Shown here in pieces: positions 13,598 to 25,100 of a stretch of 64,000 nucleotides of DNA. Below the pieces are notes generated by a model. It saw nothing but the letters and a program-made list of their open reading frames with translations. It was not told where the DNA came from and made no database searches. Where the stretch lies: positions 122,850,028 through 122,914,027 of the forward strand of contig NC_079136.1 in NCBI RefSeq assembly GCF_945859705.1, given 5' to 3'. The DNA is from Episyrphus balteatus. Its lineage: Eukaryota > Arthropoda > Insecta > Diptera > Syrphidae. Position 1 is the stretch's first letter; every line of letters begins with the position of its first letter. The translations under genes and the position numbers were made by a program.

Positions 13598-14605
13598 TGA
13601 AGTGAAAACTTCTTTAGTATCGTAGTGATTTGAAACAAGATGAAACGAAAACGAGACACGACTTCAACTTGTTATAACTTTTTTGTTTTAATAGATAGAT
13701 GAATGAAATTTGTACAGTAGATAGGTAATTAAATAAATAAATTATAATTGTACAAAATTTCAATTAATTCCATATTCAAAATTCGGAGATAACGTTAAAA
13801 AGATGTTCTTTTTCAACACACGTTATATCTTTTGATCTAGTGCACATACGAATTTGATTTAACTTTAATACGCATGCTGATAACATAGCCTTTTATTTGA
13901 TATATCACACATAACGGTACATGCTCTACAAGTTACACAATCTTAAATTGAAAAAATACCAGTGTAGGAAGTACCGTAATCTCAGTCTGGAAATTCGACA
14001 TGGTTGACTTTAAAAAATTCTAACTTCTCTTGTAGACATCTTTGAAATAAGATTTATCCATTATTATACAATGCGAAACAATAAGCTTTCACATGGTATA
14101 AAATTTTTTATAGGTTGTCAAACAAAAAAATTGAATTAATAGCATGAGAACATAAAAATAAATGTTTTTTTTGCTTTTTTTGATGAAATTTTATCGAGTT
14201 GAAAAAATTCTAGCTTTTTTTGTAGATGTCTCATAGACTTGATCGATATATATATTTTGAGCTAAGACAATAAGCTTTCAGATAGTGTAGGTTGTTAGGG
14301 AAGAAAATGGATTCAATAGCGTGAGAAGATAAAAATACGTGTTTTTCGCTTTTCTTGATGGAAATTGATCGAGTTCAAAAAATTCTAGCTCTTTTTGTAG
14401 ATGTCTCATATACCTGATTGATATTAGACAATAAGCTTTCAGATGATATAAAATTTATATAGGTTGTCATATAAAAAACATGGATTTGAAGGTGATAGAA
14501 TAAAAATAGGTAGATTTTTTCTATTTTTTTTTTTTTTTTTGCAAGAAAAATGATTTTGGTTTCACTTCTACCACGTGTGAATTGCACACATGATTTTTTT
14601 TTTTT
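13598..14605 (+). repeat. Dispersed repeat F900, copy C
   Basis: Same order and orientation as copy B: starts with 'tgaagtgaaaacttctttag', passes through 'gatctagtgcacata', 'aagtaccgtaatctcagt' and 'gaaattcgacatggttga', and ends in the near-palindrome at 14,572-14,592 followed by a T-run. In this copy the inner block 'aattctagctctttttgtag' occurs three times, so the copy carries an internal tandem duplication. It has no coding frame. Confidence 0.75.
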
Positions 14606-15044
14606 TTTCTTTAAAAGTAAAAACTGTCAAAAATGCATATTTTTAATTTCGTCAAAAATGGCTCCTACGATGTTGATAAAAAAAAATTCAATTATATAGT
14701 TTTTAGTTTTTCAAAAATCGTTATTAACGGTATCTCCAATAGAACCATTTTTTTTTTTTAATTTTATTTTCTCACAAACGATTTAAACGAAATAAAAGTA
14801 CGTATATAGTTTTTATATAAATCAATAATGTTTGGATTTTCGAATTTGCATTTTATGCAGCGTTAAAAGAGTTATATTTGATATTTGAAGAAGAATGAAT
14901 AGTTTGTTCTTACAACTTATATTTTTTTGGGAGCAATTTCTTTTGATTTAACTAAGTGTCTTGTACAATTTATGTATACCTAAAAAATCGTTATATGATT
15001 CAATAATTCGTCACATCTCAACTCTTGTACTTGTGCAAAAAAAA

Positions 15045-15990
15045 TAAAATGCACGACTGGGTCGCACGAAGTTGCTTTAATTTTTAAGACTTTTTATATA
15101 GAAATTTGGAAAAAAAAAATAAAATTCGTTTTTTAAAAAAATAAAATAAAATCTGAAATCAAATTGCCCTCCAAAACAAGTATGCAGTTTTGATTGATTT
15201 ATTAAGATGCATTTTTAGAAAAAAAAATTTCAAAATCGTTAGAGCCGTTTTTTAAAAAACTAATTTTTTATAAATAATTTTTTGGAAAAAAAGTTTTAAA
15301 ATAAAATTGGTATGCCATTTTGTAGAAATCACTAATCAACATCTAAAACCAAAATTTCAAAAAAATTCAAATGTACCGTTTTCGAAAATTTGATTTTTCA
15401 AAAAACAAAATTTCAAAATTTTTTTAAAAATCCAAAAATTATTTTTTTGAAAATTTGTTTTTTTCTTTTGTTTATATTTAAATTGTATAAATGCTTCCTC
15501 ACAAAAAGTTTCGTTGAAATCGAATAAGCAGTTTCGGAGATAATCGGATTTGAAAAAAACGGTTCTATGGCAGGTACCGTTAATAATGATTTTCCAATAA
15601 AAAATTTTTCATTGGAAGATAGACCTTAGCTTAAAACTAACATTTGAATTTTTTGAACAAAGTCGTTGGAGCCGTTTTTGAGATATTTTAATTTTATTAA
15701 AATCGGTATATGACAAGTACCGTTATTTTTGGTCCAAAAAAATTAATTCCAAAACCCCCTCTGGAGAGTCGCCAAATAACGCTACATACCAAGTTTGATA
15801 TTAATCGGTCCATCCGTTTAGGCTGTAGCTCCTTATACAGACAGACTGACAGACAGACGGACTTCCGGGACCCACTTTTTTAGCATTCTCTACCATCGTA
15901 ATGTCATGGAAAAATGTTATCTCAACTTTTTTTTTTGTACGAATTCATCATAACTTGATATATAGTACCTAGTATATCGCAAGTAAAAAT
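15045..15990 (+). repeat. Dispersed repeat with (CAGA)n and GGACCCACTTTTTT block, copy 2
   Basis: Direct repeat of about 6,005-6,970 with the same series of blocks: 'gcacgactgggtcgcac', 'gttagagccgttttt', 'ggcaggtaccgtt', a CAGA-type run near 15,837-15,858, 'gggacccacttttttagcat' and 'catcgtaatgtcatg'. It ends with 'atatcgcaagtaaaa' as copy 1 does. Non-coding as far as I can see. Confidence 0.7.
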
Positions 15991-16231
15991 TTGATTTTGA
16001 ACCCTGATAAAGAGAATGAAATTCTGCTCCGATATCATAATCAAAATCATTTATTAGGCTATGAAAATAAAAAAGGTTACGGTATTCCTCGCTTTAAATC
16101 TCCTGGTAAGGTTTTTTGTTTTTTTTTAGTTAAGCCCAAATGAAAATTAGAGCACGTCTACGCCACAGTGCATATGATGATGTACAATTTATGTGTATAC
16201 ACATATATATGAACCATGGCAGCCACCATGG

Positions 16232-17918
16232 CAGCGTTCCACTCTCGCACTTTCGCAGTGCGGCAAAAATTTCAATTTAAATTTAAAAATAAACTATTAG
16301 AGATACAAAAAACTTCTATAGCTTGAATTTTTTTTTGTCAATTTGAAAAACGTCATTCGAAAGATAATTAAAAAAACAAGTTAGGTGTCTGATACGAATT
16401 TTTTTTTAAGTTACTGCGTTTCGAAATATGAATTTTTGAAAAAAACACTTACTTATTTTGGGGTATTTTTGGGTGAGTTTTTATTTTTTTAAATTTTTTG
16501 TAGCATTCAAAAAATCTCAAGCTTATAGAACATTTAGTCTATAACTGTGCGCATACATGTGCATAAAATTGGTATTTCAAAATGGTTTTTGACCGAATAA
16601 CGGTCAGTTTTTTGTACCTTTTTTAACCGTTTTTTATTTTTATCTTTTTTTCTTTAACAGATAAATAAATTTATATTGTAGTTAGATAATAAACAGGACT
16701 ATATCTGTTCAAAATTTCAATCAATTTTGTAGTCACAATTTTGAGATAACGGTAAAATAAAGTTTTATTATTCAACAGGTTCTATCTTTTGATCTAAAGC
16801 AAATACAAATTTGATTTAACTTTATTGAGCATCCTGATGATGTTACCTTTCATTTGGTGTATCACACATAACTGTACATTCACTACAAGCTACACAATGT
16901 TAAATTAAAAAAACTTGCGAAATACCTCAAAACACCTGCGGAGATCTGTTGATCGTGAACAGCCACCAGTGTGGGAAGTACCGTAATCTCAGTTTGGAAT
17001 TTCGACATGGTTGGCTTTAAAAAATTCTAACTTTTTTTCTACGCATCGCAGAAATAAGATTAAAACGTCATATGAAAGGTGAAATTATAAGCTTTTACAT
17101 GATATAAAATTTTTTATAGGTTGTCATTAAAAAAATTGATTCAATAGCGTGAGAACATAAAATTATATGTTTTTTTTTTTGTTGTTTTTTTTGATGAAAA
17201 TTGATCGAGTTAAAAAAATTCTATCTCTTTTTGTAGATGTTGTATAGACATGATCGATATATATATTTTTTGAGCTGAAGCAATAAGCTTTCAAGTGGTA
17301 TAAAATTTATTATAGGTTGTAATATCAAAAAAATGAATTTTTGGGTGATGGAAATGATTTTTTCACATTTTTCATAAGAAATGATTGTTTTTAATAAATT
17401 ATTGTAATACTTTTTGAGCATTGTAAAAATTTAAAAATGGTTTTATTATTTAGAAGAAATATTTGGCTTTTTAATGGTATAATTTTTTTTGTAAGCTTTT
17501 AAAATAAAAAAAATTAATATAATTAATTTTTTAGCTTTTTCTTGTAAATTATGATTGTTTGAAATAAATAAACGCTTCAATTGACTCATTTTAAAAGCAC
17601 ACAACCTGTTTTCTTATGACGTTATCACGTAAAATCATCGTCCGTAAACCGGCTTTACAGACAACCTCTTTTTTTTTAGAAAAAATCCAAGAGTTACATA
17701 ATTGTTTATAAGAAATATAATTTATCGTACAGACACAAAACTCTTCAATCAAAAACAAATTCAATTTTATACATTATGTACCTATTATCGAAAATCTGCG
17801 TAAATTTCATTCAAATCAAACAAGCCGGTTTACAATGCTGCTGAAACGAAAAAAATAATAGCCCAACGAAATAATAAATAAAAAATTTCGTTCTGCCGTT
17901 AAAATTGGTGGAACGCTG
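16232..17918. mobile_element. Possible non-autonomous element with 11-bp inverted ends
   Basis: CAGCGTTCCAC at 16,232-16,242 is matched exactly by its reverse complement at 17,908-17,918. CAG...CTG ends of this kind are typical of hAT elements. However, the flanking 8-mers (CACCATGG on the left, ACAATATT on the right) do not match, and similarity between the ends falls off after 11 bp. The interior is mostly F900 copy D. I rate this as possible only. Confidence 0.3.
16380..17560 (+). repeat. Dispersed repeat F900, copy D (extended form)
   Basis: Shares the F900 core ('agtaccgtaatctcagttt', 'tttcgacatggttggct', 'taagcttt') and extends beyond copies A-C on both sides. The extensions match copy E at 56.4-57.6 kb in inverted orientation, for example 'gggtgagtttttattttt', 'aaaaaatctcaagcttata' and the distal 'ctttttgagcattgt'. 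Copies D and E therefore form a subfamily. The open frame at 17,221-17,421 is inside the repeat and is not credible. Confidence 0.65.
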
Positions 17919-18198
17919 ACAATATTTTTCAATTTTTTTTCTTAAGAGAAAAGTCATCAAGAAATTTAAATTTGGCTTTGAATATTGATTTTCATTAAAT
18001 GTCTTAATTTCAATTTTAACTCAAGCTATATTAAAGTTTGGATAGTTTACTGCAATGCAGCAAGAAGAGTCCCAAACTCTCCTACTGTAGGTGAAATAAT
18101 TGAGTAGTAGGATTTATTCATTTTTGAACTTAAGAAGATTTTAAAATCATGTAAATGAGATTTCATTTATGTAGCTTGTTAGAATTCTTTTGATTTAA

Positions 18199-19350
18199 CC
18201 CTCTACTGCATGAATTATGATCGAAGTGATATAAAATTTTTTTTTACAATTTTTTAGATTTATTAGGGGTTGAAAAAAGGTATTACATACAAATTTTTAT
18301 TTTTTTTACATATATATAAATTTTTGGAAACATAAACCATATATGGGTTAGTATGCAGCTAGGTGATTTCCAGCAAAAAATTAATAACCCATATATGGTT
18401 TAGTATGCATTCAAGGTTTGTTTTGTAAAGTATGTTTTAACTACAATGGACTTTTGATATTTATTCAAACTCTTTCTTATATCATTGTAGCAGAAGAACA
18501 CATTCCATTTTCTACACATTGTGTACGCAAATTTGACATATTGGCGTTTTTTTTGCCAGTCAGGGATATGGTCGATGTTTCCAGTTGGCACTGAATTCAA
18601 CGACTTTTGCCCTTGGTTGTTGTGAGTGAATTGAAGTTTCGGGATAAGATGGGGATGGACTTCCGTGACTTGTATAACCCCCTCCCCTTTGTTTTGTTCC
18701 ATCTCTGCTTAGATCACCTGCCAAAGTTGAAGGTCGTCTTCTTTTTCGTGACATTGTAGGTTTTAAAGATTTGCAAATAAGTGCTCGGAGATGGCTTGTT
18801 TGATGTTAAAAAGAGCCAGAATCTGAAGCTAGATCATCATCACTTCGAAAGCCATCACGAGTTATAGCATTAACACACTTATTTTTTCTATAGAAAGTCT
18901 TCGAATTCATTTTACAAAAAAAATAAAAATCGTACAAAAATCAGTAATGTATGTCGCCAACGCATGATAACCCATATATGGTGTTTTGGAAAAAATGCCA
19001 AAAAAAGACAAAAATTATTATAAAAACAAAAAACAAATTTCGTAAACATATAAAAGTATAATAAATACATACGAAACTTATTTTTAATTGGATGCAACTT
19101 AGTTGTTTATTATAAAAAAAACACCGGAAAAGTACACACTTTTATTCACTGATTTGCACTTTACACATGCTCTTGAAACAATGAGTTTATTTCAGAATCA
19201 CGACTCTCTTACTGATAATAAAAACCGATTTATTATAAAAAAATAGACGTAGTTTTATTATAGTTTTTTCTTTTTGACATTTGGTGTAATATAACGGAAA
19301 TAAATCGATATAAAATCGATAAACCATATATGGTTTGGTATGCGGTAGGG
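18199..19350. mobile_element. piggyBac-like element, decayed and non-autonomous
   Basis: The element is bounded by TTAA at 18,195-18,198 and TTAA at 19,351-19,354, the target site used by piggyBac transposases. The left end reads CCCTCTACTGCAT and the right end, reverse-complemented, reads CCCTACCGCAT. They match apart from a two-base gap and one change. The element contains four CCATATATGG palindromes (18,337; 18,389; 18,972; 19,324). A decayed minus-strand frame inside (18,400-18,754) resembles the cysteine-rich C-terminal end of piggyBac transposases. At about 1.15 kb it lacks the catalytic core and must be non-autonomous. Confidence 0.75.
18400..18754 (-). pseudogene. piggyBac transposase C-terminal remnant
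   Basis: Two overlapping minus-strand frames (18,560-18,754 and 18,400-18,702) look like one frame-shifted remnant. The second carries 'HIPDWQKKRQYVKF' and then 'CRKWNVFFCYNDIRKSLNKY'. piggyBac transposases end in a cysteine-rich domain with a C-K-K-C-N-V-x-L-C-x-x-C-F-x-x-Y-H pattern, and this segment follows that spacing with several zinc-ligand cysteines and the final His replaced. The catalytic DDD region is absent. The match is by pattern recognition from the family, not by alignment. The flanking TTAA-bounded ends support it independently. It is non-functional as it stands. Confidence 0.5.
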
Positions 19351-19354
19351 TTAA

Positions 19355-21332
19355 GGAAAAATAATTAAGGAAATCGTCTTTTTGAGTTAAAATCATATTA
19401 TCAGATCTGTTTACATCAGAATTGTTTATACCTTCCAAATTTTAATCACTTTGTTTCCATTTTTTTGTCCTTTTAAAACTAATATGCATAAGAAATATTC
19501 AACTTTTTCAATCTATAGTTCATTATTTTGAAATCCTTTAAACCAGCCAATACAGACAATACCATAAAATTTCTCATCAAAATTCTTCCGAAATATGTCT
19601 TTTTTTCGTAGAACATTTTTATGAAAACCTTGCCTCAAGGCATTTTGGGTACTTAAACAAAAAAATGCTTTAAACTTTTCTTTTCACTTCCGGTGTAGAT
19701 AATCTTTTCCCACGCTAATTTTCTTTTTTTTTTTAATCTCCCGCCTAAGCAATCCCAAACTTGCCGCCGCTTTTTCGTGTTAAATAATTTGAAAGAAATT
19801 CCCCTCACGTATTTTCAATCAAAATTCCTGAATTTTTTTACTAAAGATACGTAGGTGGTATAGTTTTTTTTTAAACACTGCCGTTTTGAACAAGGATAAT
19901 TTTATCTGCCATTTTTTTTTTTTTTTTTTTTTTTCAGAAAACAAAAGTAAAAAAAAACTAAAAATACAATAAAATAATTCTCTTTTTTTCTCTCTTTAAT
20001 AGAACTTTTGTTTTGCCAATTTAATCGGACTTTTTTCTTGTATTTCTCTTAACAAAAGTCCAAGTCGCATTTAACAGGATAATTAGATTATCCTGTGTTT
20101 AGATTATTCCCCCTATTTATAGGTCCACCATGCATAATATTGACTTGTGTCCTGATTAAACGAATAAATAATTCTTATATTTTTATTGTTATTGTTTATT
20201 CAAAGCGTGTTAAATTTGAATGCGTTTTGTTTTTTTTTTTTTTTGTATGTGTATTTGGATGAATGCAAAAATATCTATAGCAAAAACCACACAACAACAT
20301 CAAATATAAAATATTTATAAGTAAAGAAAAAAAAATATATATATATTTTACCACAATTCTTGTCATAATGAATGCTGTTGCTTAAAGGATGCTACTACTG
20401 CCAGGACGATGACACTAGATATAACTCTTTTTTTTTTTTCTTTTTTTTGTTGTTGCTTTTTGTAGTATTATTTTAAGATACAATTCACTCTATATTGGGC
20501 CACATACATACAAAGATAATAATAAAAAAAAAAAAGAACAATATATATTTTTTACGCGCTCTCTTTGGTTCCGTTTCCGTTTTTATAGGTCACAGAAAAA
20601 AAAGAAATTTATTTCACTTCTGTATATCAGATGGAAAATGTATGCAGCATCACAGCAAAAAAAGGACATTCGCACTGACATGCAAAAAAGGATGTGGAAT
20701 TTATTTCTGATTTTGAAATAAAGTTATACTTTTTAATTATCTTAAATTTTCTATCAATTTTTTCTACAATTTTTTTTTTCTTTAGCTAGAAAGAAGAAGA
20801 GAAACAAAACCGCAATAATTTATATATTATTTTCTTCAAGTTAAGGACTTTTTTTTTTATCGACCGTTATCGTGCGCGTCTCAGATGAAACTGATTCTCC
20901 GCAAAAATATTCCATACATAAAATACGGTATGAATTTCTGGTCCGGGAAAACTATGGAGCACACGATAAATGGCAAAAAAGACAAAAAAAAAAAAAAAAA
21001 CCTACAACAACCTGCTCTATAGAAAGGAAAATGCGCAAATACACTTTTATGTTTTTGTTTTTGTCTATTTTTCCAGTCAAAGAGAAAATTCTATGTTTTT
21101 CTTTTGTATGTTGTTTGTATTTTATGTGCTAGCGGAATGTGCGATGTTCTCCCCGGTGGCAATGGTGGTGTTGACTTGTTGAAAATCGACTTATACCACC
21201 CGAACTCGCATCTTTGTTAAAAGTGACAGCATGCCACCACCCCAATACAAATGGTCCAGAAGCAAAAGCAGCAGCAGCAGCACGACCATCGTTCGGTGTA
21301 ACGATGTAACGTGTTGATTGCATTAAGTGGGG
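19355..21332. other. AT-rich intergenic sequence, no gene seen
   Basis: No supported gene. There are T-runs at about 19,911-19,934 and 20,229-20,244, an AT dinucleotide run near 20,335-20,346, and a GC-richer part at about 21,130-21,330 with a short CAG run (about 21,267-21,280). Overlapping short frames at 20,872-21,182 are poly-Lys dominated and not convincing. Confidence 0.55.
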
Positions 21333-21340
21333 GGTATACT
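21333..21340. other. hAT target-site duplication, left copy
   Basis: GGTATACT, identical to the 8-mer at 23,675-23,682. Eight-base duplications are the hallmark of hAT insertion. Confidence 0.85.
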
Positions 21341-21629
21341 CAGCGTTGCCGCGAAGAAAAAAGCAGAGAGGGCCATTTCGGAATTTTTTGAGGGCCATTT
21401 TACAAAAGTTTGGGCCAAAATATCTACAATTTATTTAAAATTGTGTTCATTTTTTTTTTTTTGTTTGTTTAATGCATTAATGGCATGTTTTTTGTTCAGT
21501 TAAATGACAGTAGGAAGGAGTCTGCCACATATAGATATTTTTATTGCTTTTTTTAAGTGTAAGTGCTTTGTTATAGTTTACCCTACTATTCTGCTTCGAA
21601 ACATAGATTTATGATAACATTGACTATTA

Positions 21630-21910
21630 GTACAGGAAAGATAGACTTTTTCGTGGAACGAAATACAGGACGGCTGAATTTTTCAAATCTGAAAGAGGGG
21701 TATTAAAAAAGCTTAAGTCCTGGTTTTCGGTACGCCACCCCCCTGGCGAAATCCGCCATTTTGGAAAACGCGAATCGCTCTATATCTCCAAAACTATGGG
21801 TCCTATAAAAATGGTTGTCTGACCAAAGTTATTGTAAATTTAATTATCTTTTTCCTTGTAGTACATTATTTTTCTGAGCGTGCAATAGTTTTGAGGTTAT
21901 GTTGATTTAA
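21630..21910 (+). repeat. Direct partial copy of the nested arm inside the hAT element
   Basis: The blocks 'gtggaacgaaatacaggacg', 'tcaaatctgaaaga', 'ctggttttcgg', 'ctggcgaaatccgccatttt' and 'gaggttatgttg' are repeated in the same order at 22,110-22,370. This copy is more diverged than the two arms that face each other, so it is likely the older copy. Confidence 0.7.
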
Positions 21911-22077
21911 TTTATTTTTTTTCGGTTTTTTTAAGATTTTATCATTCCTGGTATCAGTTACATAATTTTTTAAACAGTAAAAGTTATAGACCATCAAATT
22001 TCCAATAATTTGGTATATTTTTGAAAGTCGTGCAATGTATAAGTCGAAAGTTATTGATATCAAAACTATAATCTAAG

Positions 22078-23041
22078 TGCAGGAAAGTTAGTAAAAAAAA
22101 CAGGCATTTTGTGGAACGAAATACAGGACGGCTGATTTTTTCAAATCTGAAAGAAGGGTATTAAAAAAACTTAAGCCCTGGTTTTCGGGACGCCAAACAC
22201 CTGGCGAAATCCACCATTTTGAAAAACGTGAATTGGTCCATATCTACTACACTATTGGCTTGACCGAATAAGTTACTTAACCAAAGTTGTAGGTAATATA
22301 AATATCTTTTCTTGTGCATGCACTGTTTTTCAGAGAGGACAACGCTTTTGAGGTTATGTTGTTTTATTTTTTCGGTTTTTATATTTAATTTTTCTCAGTC
22401 TCTATGATAGAAACATAAGCACCATTAAAGTTGTAGAACATCAAATTTCCATTAATTTGGTATACTTTTGAAGATTATATGACTTTTAAAACCAAAGATA
22501 CGAAACTTTAAGAGCAATCTCTCTCAATATTTTCAAAAAATATACCCAAATATGTTTTTGCATAAGGTATGGTAAATCGTGTACGTTCTGTAAAAACAAG
22601 AAAAATATGATATGAGAGGGATTTATTTAGGGGGGTAATGGTAAGACTTACAATATTGTGGTACACATATTTTGTTTTAAGTCAAACATCCAACTTTTAT
22701 TCTATCACTGAGACTGAGAAAAATAAAAAAAAAACGAAAAAATAAAAAAATAAAACAACATAACCTCAAATGTGTTGTCCTCGCTGAAAAACAAAGAATG
22801 CACAAGGAATTATATTTATATTACCTACAACTTTGGTTAAGTAACTTATTCGTTCAAGCCAATAGTGTAGTAGATATGGACCAATTCACGTTTTTCAAAA
22901 TGGCGGATTTCGCCAGGTGGTTGGCGTCCCGAAAACCAGGACTTAAGCTTTTCTAATACCCCTCTTTCAGATTTGAAAAATTCAGCCGTCCTGTATTTCG
23001 TTCCACAAAATGCCTGTTTTTTTACTAACTTTCCTGTACTA
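22078..23041. repeat. Nested inverted repeat inside the hAT element
   Basis: The left arm (about 22,078-22,370) and right arm (about 22,745-23,041) are reverse complements over about 290 bp. The outer ends are 'caggaaagttagtaaaaaaa' and its complement; inner matches include 'ctacactattggcttgaacg'-like sequence and 'ggttatgttgttttatttttt'-like sequence. The spacer is about 370 bp. A transcript would form a long hairpin. The minus-strand frame at 22,846-23,118 is an arm translation and not a gene. Confidence 0.8.
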
Positions 23042-23674
23042 TATTTTTTTAATTTAATATCAAAATTCGGGTGCGAATTTTTGCGATTAACAAAATAATT
23101 TGCAAATGAAATTTTCACTTTTAGTAAAAATCACTCATACGCCCTACGTTTTTATTTACTGGTTGTTAACATTTTTAAGAAATTTTTTAATTGAACTTAA
23201 TGCATTTGGATTCACTAAGCCTAAAAATTTAAAATTTTTCACATTTTGGGTGTATGAAATTTCATACTTAAAGTTTTGCTGAATAAAAATCATTTCATTG
23301 CATACCTAAATAATAATTTTTAGCAAAATTAAATTGTTTTACTTTAAAAAATAATTTTGTCCAGGTTTGTGATCGAAATACTCCTATGCGTGACGTGAGA
23401 AAAATCAAAATACTAAAGGAGATAAATTAATGAATTGAGTATACAAATACATCCCTATTTATTTGTAGTGGAAACATTAAACATATTGTAGTTTCGATGC
23501 ATAGTGATGATTTAAATTTAATTTTGTAAAGCCTTCTAATTATTCCTAAGCTCGATATGAAGATAAATCTACTAAAATTTGGATTCGTGGGCCATTTCTG
23601 ATTGGCCCGGGGAAAGGGCCAAATTATAAAATAGGGGGCCAAATGGCCCGATCGGGCACTTTGTGGCAACGCTG

Positions 23675-23682
23675 GGTATACT
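23675..23682. other. hAT target-site duplication, right copy
   Basis: GGTATACT, identical to 21,333-21,340. Confidence 0.85.
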
Positions 23683-23894
23683 ATAATTTCTTTAAGAGAA
23701 TCGGTAGTCCCTCTCTAAGAGAGAGGAAGAGAGAGAGAGAGTCAAAGAGCTTCACTTTTCTCTTTAGTGGTATTTTGTTTAACTTGACTCGAATAATCCC
23801 AGAAATAACAAATGAAGAATATCTGACGTACGCGAGAGAGTCAAATGTGACAGTGGAAAGTTTTTGATTTTATTACATTTTTTTAAGTAAAATT

Positions 23895-25100
23895 ACACCT
23901 TCCACATTTTTTTAAATTGAAATTGAGTTTTTTGATATGAAAATAAAAAAATGAATACGTTCCACAACGTTTAACGAGTTATACAAGATACAACCAATCT
24001 CGGATTATCTGATGGGAAATTAAAAATTACTTGTGATTCTATTCACTTCCACATTAAAAGACAGTTTCGTGAAATTTTCAACTTAACGTTCCACAATGTT
24101 TTTTTTATGCATGAATGTATTTAAATTGTTTGGTTAATAAATAGTTAATAAACAATAGAATATCCTCCTTTGAATTGCATTCTCAGAAATTTATTTCAGT
24201 ACACCCTGTAAGACGTTGTGGAATGCATTCATACTTCAATCCAGTCAGAATTTTTCGAGCTGATTTTGATTCAAAAAAGTACTAACGATATTTAAATGCG
24301 ACAGAAAAAAATCCCATATAAATGCTAATTCTACATAGTTTCAAATATAACATTGCTTTCATCTTGTGAAATAAAAAATGAATACGATCCACAATTTGTA
24401 TCATGTTAGGTATATTTTTTGAATATACGATCAAAAGAGCAATTTGGAGATATTCAATTAGCCAAATAAAAATAATATGAAATGTTAGGTAATACCTTCC
24501 ACAATTTTAACCAGGCCGTATTTTTGCTTGTTGCGTTCCACAATTTACATCAAACTTGACTTGTGCAGTTAAAATTCATTTATTCGTGGTTGTGGTGAAC
24601 GAAAACGTAAGATGATGAAATTTAAAATACACTGAACGAAAAAAAGCTAATATTTTCTAAACTGGTTGCAATAGAAACTTTTTCTTATTTGGTTTTAGTA
24701 CAGTCATAAGTTTAGCTATCAGTCATTTCAGGCTTATTTCTTACATTTTTTGGGAAAATTTGAGAAAAAAAAAAAAAACTTATAAAATTTTCTCCAAAAT
24801 AAAAATTTTCACTCAAATGATTTTATGTAAAAAAAAAATTCATAATTCACATGATTGCTTGGTTGCAGATCTTGAAACTTGAATGAAAGAAAGCAGAAAA
24901 TAGTAGATAGTATTAGGAAATAAAAGAAAGAAGTAAAACGTAAAAACACAAAAAATATTGTGGAACATAATTTTACAGACGTTCAACAAAGAATGCAAGT
25001 TCCTTGTTCCCCATCACCTGCAAATAAATACATTATTCATTCAGATCTTTATTAAAATTTTTAAACATAGGACAAAATATTTGTGAAAAAATGTGGAACA
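23895..25100. repeat. Array of spaced TTCCACAA motifs
   Basis: A core resembling CGTTCCACAA recurs in otherwise unrelated AT-rich sequence. On the + strand it occurs at about 23,959; 24,047 (TTCCACAT); 24,088; 24,387 (ATCCACAA); 24,496; and 24,535. On the minus strand it occurs at about 24,216; 24,958; and 25,092. The spacers are not obviously similar beyond short shared blocks such as 'aaaaatgaatac' before two copies. I cannot name a function. It could be a decayed satellite or a set of protein-binding sites. Confidence 0.6.

Larger units (their letters stand above)
21341..23674. mobile_element. hAT-type non-autonomous element with exact 8-bp target duplication
   Basis: The left end CAGCGTTGCCGC (21,341) and the right end GTGGCAACGCTG (to 23,674) are inverted repeats with one mismatch, of the CAGxGTTGCC type known from many hAT elements. 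The element is flanked by perfect GGTATACT duplications. Subterminal sequence on both sides is rich in GGGCCA/TGGCCC (21,370-21,415 and 23,590-23,650). No transposase frame is present, and the interior is largely the inverted repeat at 22,078-23,041. Intact duplications suggest a fairly young insertion, or at least one that has not been rearranged. Confidence 0.85.

Noticed and set aside
22846..23118. 90-codon minus-strand frame
   Set aside because: It translates one arm of the nested inverted repeat inside the hAT element; related arm copies do not keep it open.
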